Assembly (NCBI RefSeq): GCF_000835495.1
Contig: NW_015622541.1
Span: forward strand, 7,068,001-7,132,000
Origin: Cladophialophora immunda
Taxonomy: Eukaryota > Ascomycota > Eurotiomycetes > Chaetothyriales > Herpotrichiellaceae
Length of the DNA: 64,000 bases
Direction: 5' to 3'
The position numbers and the translations under genes were made by a program. Below, piece after piece: positions 1 through 9,501 of the stretch. The notes beneath the pieces are model-generated. The model made no database searches. It was not told the DNA's origin and saw nothing but the letters and a program-made list of their open reading frames with translations. Position 1 is the first letter of the stretch. The number at the start of each line of letters is the position of its first letter.

Positions 1-2084
1 GCCATGTGGATGACGATGGTCTGGAAAACCAAGACGGTGTAGGGAATATCTGGCGGGATTTTAGCAACCACGTCTCGTGCAGCCCAGGGTATTTGATCCA
101 GGGGGTGCAGCACAGATCTCTCCCCACGTGCTGTCACGGTATTGTGTATGTCACTCGTGTTTGCTTTCTCTCCATCATGTATGGCGAATTGGTGCCTAAT
201 TGTCGATGGATCGTGGACAATTTCAAGCTTACCCCCTTTCTGGGACATCCGCCATTTGATCCAATTGGCATCGGCCAGCCAGTCGAGAATCTCATCCTCG
301 CCACTGAATATTATATCAAATTCACCCCAGATGTGCCAAAAGGACGGGGCCCGCCATCCTGCCCACGACCAGCTCGGAAAATCCGACCTACGGCGCACGT
401 CTGAAGACAGCTCTGGGTTGTCCCCTCGATTTTGAAAGATCATAGCCACAGGGAGAATCTTAGCGGGTAGGCCTTCGATCATTTCCGTCGTTGCGGCATC
501 GGCAACTCGCTCAAGGATGCCAGACATGGCATTCAATGCGTCACTGTTCATAGTAATTTTGCGTTTTTGGAATTCCTCCAGAGCACTGAAGAGGAAGTCG
601 TAAGGTGCCAAGGCAAACTCCATGTCGTCCATACTCTCTCGCGCAAACGCGATGTAATCGGTTCCCGTTTCGCGGTAAAGTCGAGGATGAGTCTGAAGCA
701 CAATGTCTTTACACAGATCTTCGGCCCATACGCTCTCCCGGCAGCGGAAGAATACTTGTTCGTCGACAAAATTCATTGTTCGGCGTGAGAGATGTTGTTC
801 TTGGAGTCTGTGTCGATGGTGGTCAGTATCAGTTTAATAAGGAGCTGCATTGTAAGAATGATTGCAGGAATGATCTTACGTCCAACCGCGCGTCGACCAC
901 ACTGATGACTTCAGGTGGGCATCTAGCGGCACCACCCTAATCAGACTTGTGTTGGGCTTTATATATTGGACCATCTGGCTTGGGTTACGGGATCTCCCAA
1001 CACCTGGAAGACCATCATTGGCACTGGAACCATTGGCGGCGACTATGGTGAAATATGCTTTCTCAAATATCATGTCCATATTTTTGATGCTCTTGCGAAG
1101 CTCTTCGAAATCATCTTGAAAGAGGCACAGTGAGTCAAACCAAAAATACCGTAGCTCGAGATTCCTGACAACCTCTATCGCATCGCGGATGGTTTGGGGA
1201 AAGCTGTGCGCTCGAAGTCGGATTGAGTCGGGAGTCATCCACATCTCCAGCTCGTGTTTGACAAGCCGAGGAGGAGTTGCTCCTCCCCACACATAGCTCA
1301 GGGCAACGTATTTCTCCGTCCATGGGATTTCCGTCAGACACATTTCTTGAACATCGACAACGCGAAGGCGAAGGGGGAGATTTCGGCCATGTGTTCTGCT
1401 CCCTATGGCTGTGGACGGGCAGACTTTATGCAATTGCGAGCAAAGCTCTAACCAGGATTTCATACGTTGGTAGTCGATGCCTTCGGAATCCACGACTCTT
1501 CCTGCCTCAGGATCTCGGTTATAATCGTTTGCGAGGAATGTCAGCATTTCCAGCAACTTGCCCACGTAATAAAAAGCTGGGTCACCAGCCTTGCGGTAGC
1601 GAAGCCTGATAGTTAAACATCTGGTATCACAAGAAGCCCAATACGTCGAGTCCGGCGGCCCCCTATCGTTAGAGCAGCTTTCTAGCACGGCGAGGGTGAA
1701 TCTGCAGGAGGGGCAATATTCTCTGGCCACAATTGTTTCGAATGATCCGATTTCGAGTATATGGAATAAACGGCCATCGAGGAAGGTCTGGCCCAGAGCC
1801 TCTTCAATCGCGTCGAATGGATGGAGAGACGGGCTAAACTGCAGAACGGCCAGGAATCGGCAGAATTCCGAGTCGCAGAGTTGGTCAAGACTACCCTTGG
1901 CACTCTGTTGTTGAGGATTGTCCATTGAGATCAGGAAGCGAGAAGGGAGGTTTGCTTTGAGTGTTTCGGCTGTGATGGCGGGAATGACCATGCGAGGATA
2001 TAGCGGGTAGATCATAGATCCTGCGGGCCAAGAGTCAGCATTGCTCCTACTGTACGGATCGCTGCGTCGGTGACCGCATTCCAC
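1..2084 (-). CDS. HET-domain (heterokaryon incompatibility) protein, 3' end cut by window edge
   Basis: Fungal HET-domain protein, a family linked to non-self recognition and cell death after hyphal fusion. Exon 1 (2084-880) carries the HET signature: YVALSYVWGG at about residue 259, FWFDSLCLFQDD near 314, and STRGWT at the exon end. A 72-nt GT-AG intron (808-879) splits the STRGW-TLQEQHLSRR block, and exon 2 (807 to 1) continues with FFRCRESVWAEDL and SDFPSWSWAGW, both usual after a HET core. Exon 2 stays open to base 1, so the C-terminus lies outside. The first 230 residues are not recognised. The start is uncertain: Met at 2084, or an internal Met at 2015 beginning MIYPLYPRM. A TATA-like box sits about 60 bp upstream of 2084. 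The family call is firm; the partner or allele specificity is unknown. Confidence 0.88.
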
Positions 2085-2143
2085 GACTCCAAATGCCGCG
2101 CGTCCCTTGTACAGTCGGTACGGCCGTTTCCCGTCGAATATGC

Positions 2144-2151
2144 CTTATATA
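2144..2151 (-). promoter_or_regulatory. TATA-like box of the HET gene
   Basis: Read on the minus strand the bases are TATATAAG, about 60 bp before the upstream Met (2084) and about 130 bp before the internal one (2015). It lies in the 186-bp divergent gap shared with the GH43 gene. Functional use is inferred. Confidence 0.4.
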
Positions 2152-2270
2152 CAACACCCAATAACCCCTGATGGACAGAGGCTACTCTTCCAGCTGCAGT
2201 CGCCAGCTCTGCGGTTTGATTGCTGAAGCCAGAGACAGCCCCGTTATTCGCTGCTTGGCTAACAATTACA

Positions 2271-3739
2271 ATGACTTCCAAGATATGGCGACGCCTCTCA
2301 ACGTTCTTTTCCAACCAGCCTCGAGCTGCCTGGGTGAGAGGAGGCGGCATCATTTTGTTCCTGTTAACAATCCTCTTCACAGCGACAGCTATTGCGTACT
2401 CGAACTCAAATATTGAGACAGTATCACCGTCTCACTATGCTGTGATTAAGTCCAATTTCGCCGATCCATGCCTGCTGAGTGTGGACGGCATGTTCTATGC
2501 GTTTGCAACGCGACCAGATCCTTCGTTACATGTTCAAGTTGCCAGTGCGAAGGATATATCGGGTTGGACATTGCATGAGGGATATGATGCCATGCCGATC
2601 CTACCGAAATGGGCTCTACAAGAAGGCGATGCTGCGGTGTGGGCGCCAGAGGTTGTGCAACGGGTAAGTGAGCATCATTCCAATGGTGTGGTGACTTGAG
2701 ACCTGGCTTGCCTGCCAGGAGCGCTACCGAACTCCCGCGGTTTATCGCTGCTCCTGGAAAGCTCTCTCGGTCGTTATCTTGCTAACGGTCTGAGCGTAAG
2801 CCTGACGGGAGCTTTGTTCTCTACTTCTCGGCATCATGGCATGCCAACAGTCGTTTCCACTGTGTCGGCGCTGCGACTTCTCCCAATGTCACAGGCCCAT
2901 ACGTCCCAATGGAAGAGCCACTCACCTGTCCCTTCGACCAAGGAGGCGCAATCGATCCAACTTTCATTTACGACCGACGAAAGAACATGTCGTTTGTCGT
3001 CTACAAGAACGATGGCAACGCAATTGGCACCGGCGGAGCTTGCAGCAATAGCAACTGGCCTAACACACCCACTTCGTTCCAGTTCAACATCGTCGACAAC
3101 GAGGACTACACAACGCGCATCGGGAACGATACCTGGACTCCGGTCGGCAATGCCACTTGGATTTTGTTCAGCGAACGTAGCGACGGCCCAAACGTGGAAA
3201 GTCCACAGATATTCTACCGGGGCGATGCCAAGGGCAGATTCGCCCTTGACGGAGACCATTCAGCCTACCACCTGATCTACAATGCCGGCTGTTACGCGGA
3301 TGAGTCTTATCGCATCGAACATATCGTCTGCCGAGCAACTCAACTGAACGCGGTGTCCACGCACTGGACTTCACATGATCCCACATATGTTCCCTTTTTC
3401 CGGGATTGCTCGTTTGGCGCCATGCAACCCGAAAGCTATAGATCCTGGGGCCAGGCGTTCCTGGGATTCAAGGACAGGATTGACAACCACCACGACTTGA
3501 TTTTGAAATCCGGTGTATTCCGGCAGCCTGATGGAGTCGGCGTGCAGCTATATGCACCTGGGGGACCTGCAGTGATTCAGGACGGACGATACATGGCTTT
3601 CCACGCAGACATCAGCCGCGATTGGTACGAGGGTAAAGTATGCCCTGCCTGTAGGGTCCGAGCTTTGTTCATCGCCGAATTGGAATATGGTAGTAAAGGC
3701 ACGGGACTGAGGGTCAAACGACTGATCAAACCGAAATGA
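2271..3739 (+). CDS. Membrane-anchored glycoside hydrolase family 43 protein
   Basis: Five-bladed beta-propeller glycosidase of family 43 (arabinanase/xylosidase group; substrate not predictable). Two exons, 2271-2663 and 2801-3739, with a phase-0 intron (GTAAGT...GTAAG), give 443 residues. The expected catalytic residues are visible: base Asp in FADPCLL (residue 65), the pKa-modulating Asp in GGAIDPTFIYD, and acid Glu in NVESPQIFYR. The N-terminus is unusual for a secreted GH43: about 24 basic residues (SKIWRRL...) precede one hydrophobic segment at about residues 27-42, which looks like a type II signal anchor rather than a cleavable signal peptide. Several N-x-S/T sequons follow, as expected of a lumenal or extracellular domain. 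An in-frame Met at 2220 would add 17 residues. Divergent from the HET gene. Confidence 0.88.
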
Positions 3740-3927
3740 GACATCTGTATCCAAGTAGGAGTTTGCTCCTCATGACACGGTTGGCGTAAAGGTGGTAAAA
3801 CCTCAAGGAATGGACTCAAATGGTGGGAATGAATCAGATATGCGTACGTAAGGCCTGGGTTGAGGCTTCTTAAAGGGGACCATCGATTAATTTTGGGCGT
3901 CAGGCTTGCATAGACACCACGCAGGAG

Positions 3928-3928
<1 letters not shown>

Positions 3929-4014
<86 letters not shown>
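3929..4014 (+). repeat. (CA)n microsatellite with a short (TA)n tail
   Basis: About 39 uninterrupted CA dinucleotides (3929-4006) followed by four TA units. It lies about 190 bp downstream of the GH43 stop. The purity and length suggest recent slippage and likely length polymorphism between strains. Confidence 0.98.
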
Positions 4015-4015
<1 letters not shown>

Positions 4016-4296
4016 GGAGATTGAGAAGAGGATGAATCGATGTCGAGGTCGTGCTTTCGGGACTCTTCAACTCAAGTGCATTGCTATTTGTGTCTTTTGA
4101 GTGCTCGACGAGATCTGTATATAGTGTGAGGCCTCGAATAGATTCCCGTCACAGCGCTCTTGGTGTCACTCGAGAGGACAGTAAACAGCCGGTGAGTGAC
4201 TTCGAGGACATATGCTGACCTTCTAGGGCTGGAATATATTCGGAAATCCTTCGTCCGGGAGAATGAACGTTGCAGAGTTGAGTCTGCCGACCTGGT

Positions 4297-5634
4297 GACA
4301 CTGCATTTTTAGCGTCCTCGAACTGTCAAGAGCCGAGGGATACGTGGCTCGCTTCGTGTTCCATGCCAGTCAGTGTGCACTAACCTGCACTGCAATTTTA
4401 GCCTTGTTGACCTGATGTTCCCACACGCTCCTCTGACCACCACCCCCAAGTACCCACACCTGGATCCTCAGCCTGATCGTCCTGTTTGCGATTGATCACC
4501 AACTACTCTCGCGGCGTCATTGCCCTCTTCTGCTCTAATCATTATTATGAGTCGTCAGAGACGTATGCTGATAGATAAGGCTTTCCAGAAGGCCATTTGG
4601 TGAGTGTACCAAGATACTCACATACTGTCTCCATCAGCCGTCAAGGCTCCGTAGCGTGTAGCCTGGTGTAGCGCGCCTACCTCAGGGTCAGTTGCCTACC
4701 CAGACAGGGCTTGCGCCTTGATACCTGAGGATGGGCAGTCTTCAGCCCACCGCAGGAGTATCACTCGAAGAACGGATAGCCCCTAAGGGGAACATTTGCA
4801 GAGACGGCCTCTCCCGACATCCGACAACAGGTGCTTAGCAACGGATAGTTATACCTGTTAGCGCACTCTGCACTCCGTACTCTTTCTACCAACTACTAGT
4901 AGACATCAGCTGGCAGACGAGAACAGTCATTCCGGAAATGCTACTTCGCAGACAAGCAGGACCTGGGGATCAGGCTGAGCAAGGTGCCCGGTTTCGGGCG
5001 AGTTCTGAACATCATGTCGACGAGACTAAAAATGCAGTGCTGCCAATGAGGCTTGGGCACTGTCCAATCTGCCGCTGCATTTTTGTTGTCCCTAGAGCTC
5101 CCACAAACCAGGTGTGGGGACCAAGAACGAAGATCTCTCAACGCTTGCCTCAACCTGTCTAGAGAGCACACCGCCCTCAGCTATCTGAAGGCACGAAGTG
5201 CATGGACGTCCACCTTCAAGGAGGAGGTGCAGAGCATTGTAACGAGACTAGAGCATCGTCATGCCCGACCGAGGACACTAAAAGTGCAGTGCACGAGGCG
5301 CTGCAGGAGGCCGCGCACCCTTCAAAACCCCACTGAAAACCTGTTTGATGAAGGTGCCCTGGCTCATCTTCCTACTCGTTGGTCGATGGACACTCGAGGA
5401 CATTAAAAGTGCAGTGCTTGGTGGCTGCCTTTTTGCGAACGTCGAGTGGCCCTGTACTGTTGATCCAATCAGATCGTGGAGGCTCACAACAACACGCAGA
5501 GCCTCACTAACCAGCAGGGACTTGAAGACACTAAAATTGCAGTGAGGGTGAGCAGGCGTCGACTTCGACTTCTCCCATCCGAAATAGAGAAAGGTTGGCA
5601 AGGGCTCTGGGGGACTAAAATTACAGTGCAGCAG
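4297..5634. repeat. Array of at least seven copies of a short conserved motif
   Basis: A 19-nt motif with consensus GRNACTAAAADTGCAGTGC recurs in otherwise unrelated sequence. Plus-orientation copies are centred near 5030, 5281, 5405, 5533 and 5621; minus-orientation copies lie at 4297-4321 and 4386-4413. The bases before the core are often CGAGGA or similar. Weaker relatives occur near 4168, 4201, 5071 (inverse), 5240 and 5424 (inverse). Three successive plus-copies are 124, 128 and 88 bp apart, but the spacers do not align with one another by eye. No gene is visible in the whole 3740-5742 stretch. The motif is seen directly; whether it is a regulatory site, an RNA signal or a decayed repeat family is unknown. 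Confidence 0.8.
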
Positions 5635-5742
5635 CACTGCAGCAGTCCAAGTCAAGTAGATGGTGATGGCGAAGAGTCTCGAATTCAGCCTAACTGCCCA
5701 AAAATGAGTAACTACCTATCTCCAAACAACTTCTCCTTGACC

Positions 5743-8700
5743 TCATCGTCGGTTCAGGTGAATCTTCTCATGCCTCGTGCAATCATTTTTCCTAGTGAAA
5801 GCCTTGCCACACGTTGCACACGGGAACGGCTTTTGACCGCTGTGCGCCAGTTCATGGTCTCGCAATATAGCCTTGCGGACAAAACTCTTGCCACACTGTC
5901 CGCAGCCAAACTTTGCGTGGCTGGGTGTCGCTGGCTTCAATTCCTTGAAGATCTGGGCTTTCATCTCGGCGTCTAGATGGAAGTTGTGCATGTGATTTTC
6001 GAGTTCTTTCTTCGTTCCGAATCCCATGTCGGCCACGTCGCAATCTTCTGCCGTGCACTGATATGGTCGATCGTGTCTGCCCACATGCTTGTCTCTCGTT
6101 CTCCCATCGGTAAACCCTTCGTGGAAGTAGAAGCAAGTGGTTTTCGAGCATCGGAAAAACTTGGAACCGTAGTATGACTTCAGCCGCTCATGGGCTTCCG
6201 CCTGCAAGCCTTTGTCTGTAGAGAGCTCCTCCAGCAACTTCCGAATGCTGGCCATCGCAGTTTTCAGCCTGTCTAAACTGATTTCGTTGCGTTTGTCAAA
6301 GTCTCTGGTCCGATGCAGCTCGACGTGATGCCACAATGACTGAAATCCATCTTCGGCGCCTTCAAAATCCGTAAGCAGGCGGCAGACCTCGGGCTTCAGC
6401 CTGGCTTTCAGTTGCGACGCTTCGGCCTCAGCGTGACTGCCTCGAAGGTCGTCCGCACACTCCCGAACCATGTTCTCCACTGCTTCACAGAGCTCCTGTA
6501 CCACAGCTTCGTACGTGTCAGATTGCATCGCGTCGACTTGACTGGCAAATTGACCGAGTATCTTGTCGAAGTGATAGATCCATTTAGCAACTGCATAGTC
6601 CGCAAAAGCATAGGACCCGTTGAGTACGTTTTCCACCTTGACATCTCCGTCAAAGTGGGGGAAAGCGAGGTATTCCAGACACAAGCTCGCAAATCTGGAT
6701 TCCACGGCCAGAAGGTCGACATGCTTCGTCACCGTGATAAATCTAACCACCAGAATTAGATCAAACCGAGATAGAATATAATGGTAATACAAAGGTTATG
6801 CCAGGAAGTCTCGAGTATACCAATCCTGCTAAACGTACCTCTTGGCGGTGCTATGCACGAGAATTACGCGGTCCCTATGTACAGTGACCAATGGCCCGCA
6901 CAGGTCCTGGGCTGTCTCTCGGATGCGACCTTCCTGGAAATCTACTTCCTGCTCGTCGACTGATATTGCCATCGCACCTTGAATTTCGTGCCACTTGAGC
7001 GGTCGAGCTGCGCAAGTCATCCACCCTAGAAATTGTTGCACAAAATCCCACTCGTGGTCCTGAAGTCGCAGCTTGATGCGTTCAATGATGCGATCGTACC
7101 TGTCAAAATTCTACAGTCAGCAGAGAGACAAAACGCCTTTGAAGGATGTAGATGTCTGCTGCCAATGGTGAACAGCATCCTTCTACGAACCACAAAGCAT
7201 CGGAATGGTTGATACCCACGCTTCTTCCAACTTCTTCGGAAAATGCTCCGCTTCAACTTCACGCTTAAATTGTCTGAGGTTGACTTGAGAAAGAAGGTGT
7301 TCTAGCACCAGTTTGGCGAATAGAAATTGGCCTTTCGAACTCAGCAGGTCAGTCCCATCAGCAGGAGAAGATCCCTACCTGCTGCATTGCGGGATGTATG
7401 CTCCGCTAATAGGTTTGATGCCTCGACACTGAGTGTAAACTTTTCCTGAATTTTGGCTATACGTGCTTGCACAAATGTTCGTATGTCCTGGCTGTTGTCT
7501 TCGCGTTTGAGTGCAAACTCTTCCGCCGATGATAACCATCTCCTTATATCAGGCTCCTCCTGACTGACAATGAGGACGCGTAGCTTTGAGGGGTTCCTGC
7601 CGTCAATTCGGGTGACTAAGGACGTAAGAAACGACAATATCGACTTTCGTTCCTCGGGCCGGCATTCATCCAAACCATCGAGAACGATGTACTGGCGCTC
7701 GCCCTCTTCGCAAACGGTCTCGAACAGATTCTTTGCGGTCTTATCGAATGTCAGGACAGCTTCGCCTCTCTGAAGCCGCTGTTCATTAAAGTAAGGGACA
7801 AGAACCGGATACCAATATATCTGTTGAGCAAGAAGACCTTTCAAGATTGAAACACAATTGGTGGTACCAATGTCATCATGTCTGCAATAAAAGTAGGCTG
7901 TTTTGCTTTGCTGCTGCTTTAGGCAAGCTTCGATAATGATCGATGCCAGGATGGTTTTCCCTGAGCCAATTCAGTTGACGTCTACCGGGGAGCGGTGACT
8001 GCCTCACCTGAACCTGGAATGCCATGCATCCACAGAATTGAAGACCGGGGGAGGTCGTCTGTGAGCCAGCTAGAGACCTTTTCATTCTGTGTGATCCAGA
8101 GTCCCGTCTGAGCATAGTCTTCACGGTCTCTCAAAGCCAATTCGTGGGAGTCGCTAGTATTGTTCCCCGCGATCCAGTCGCGTATCCCGGACAGCCGCTC
8201 GGCCTGACGACTTTCTTCCCTGCTCTTAAGCGAATCTCCTGCCTTTCGCACTTGCTGCTCTAGATTCTGAATTTCATTAAGTAAATCTGTGTGATGTGCT
8301 TCGTGCTGGCGCGCCTGGAGCAGGTTGAACTGTGATTCAATCAATCGTCGGTGCCGATCAAGGTTGCGAAGGATCCCGTCAAACTTTGTCTTGAAGTCAC
8401 CCCATGCGGATGGAAAAAGCTGTCGCCAGCCTCGAAAAAGTCAGTGGGGGGACAAACTGGGATAGTGCGCTATTACTCACCCGAACGATTGAGAAAGCGA
8501 AGTGCGGGCTGATGAAATTCAAGAATGTCCTTGTACATCATGGCAAGCACCCTCTGCATCTCAGGATGCTGCTGGAAAAGTGACAGATATTGCTCGAGCA
8601 GAGGTAACGCTTCACCAATTTGCTCGTATGCCTCCAAAATCTTATCGAGAGAATTTGCCCACGCGCTGGATACCTGAAGGATGAACTTTAGGGGGCCCCA

Positions 8701-8976
8701 GACAAAAGCGACGAAATCACTAGTATTGGTGAAGACTTCGATGATATTGCCAAACTGTTTCATCGCGTCCAAGAAGCCCCGAATGCGAGTCAAGTTGCGT
8801 AGTTCCCGCTTTGCTTCCTGACGTTTCTGGATCTCATTTATGGCATCCTTAACGTCATTTAGGGATGTACACTTGAAGCTTCGCAACTGCTCCTCGTTTA
8901 GACGATTTTTGAACTTCGTCAGCTCGGCTTGGAAAAGATGAGATGCAGCTGAAGTGCCGGGCGTAGCAGCAGCCAT
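5743..8976 (-). CDS. NACHT (STAND/NLR-like) NTPase with C-terminal C2H2 zinc fingers
   Basis: Six exons (8976-8481, 8430-8008, 7960-7379, 7331-7220, 7099-6839, 6742-5743) join in frame to 957 residues. Order: an N-terminal helical region (about 1-165) resembling the domain that precedes fungal NACHT modules; a charged coiled-coil stretch around 190-260; NACHT with Walker A GIPGSGKT (302-309) and Walker B YIVLDGLDE (about 397-405); a helical arm ending VHSTAKR; a second helical region; and at the C-terminus two canonical C2H2 fingers (last 55 residues), preceded by a degenerate Cys/His pair region. A 47-nt intron (7961-8007) splits the Walker A codons, so an unspliced reading looks broken. No WD40, ankyrin or TPR repeats follow, so the zinc fingers sit where the sensor repeats usually are. 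Probably cytosolic or nuclear; ligand unknown. Confidence 0.88.
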
Positions 8977-9501
8977 TGTGCACCAAGAAGGAGGGTATGG
9001 GAAATAAAGATATTGACCAGATCGATTGTATTTTCACGGCTTCCTGGCCGTTCCCTGATCAGGGCCCCTAATCCGTCCAAACCAAAGCGCAGGATGTCGA
9101 GGGAAGTCAAGGATTCGGCAAAGGATGGCATGTACGGATTGCTGCCTCGAGCACAAGCATTTGCAGTATTTGATCGATCTAGGAGAGATAATCCATAGTT
9201 GTAAGGATCATGTTGAGCTGAACCACGATCAGGCTGAGGGTCGACATTGAGCGAGGCGCAGGCGCAGGCGCCGGAAGGCAGACTGCCATGCAGGAGAAGG
9301 CGTCCACGGTGGGGCTGAGTGCGCCAACACCATGGCCGCATACTGTGCAACCTCATCACCACCCTGGGGGTTCTCGAGGCTGATATGGCTGATTTTCTCG
9401 GTGCATAGATGTGTTAAAGCGAATGCAGCAGCCCTCACAGCCGTTGATGCGAGAAGTGTTGTTGTGCTCAGGAGAGAGCTCGGCCCAGGCGCCCCGGCAG
9501 A
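8977..9501. other. Divergent intergenic region
   Basis: 525 bp between the NACHT gene start and the SNF2 gene start; presumably holds both promoters. No TATA box or repeat stands out. Confidence 0.6.

Noticed and set aside
2012..2380. 122-codon minus-strand frame overlapping the HET/GH43 gap
   Set aside because: Composition looks protein-like and it ends at a possible acceptor of the HET gene, but no donor with a suitable phase was found, and it is antisense to the well-supported GH43 exon 1.
7982..8016. Apparent frameshift destroying the Walker A of the NACHT gene
   Set aside because: A 47-nt GT-AG intron restores GSGKT in frame, so the gene is intact.
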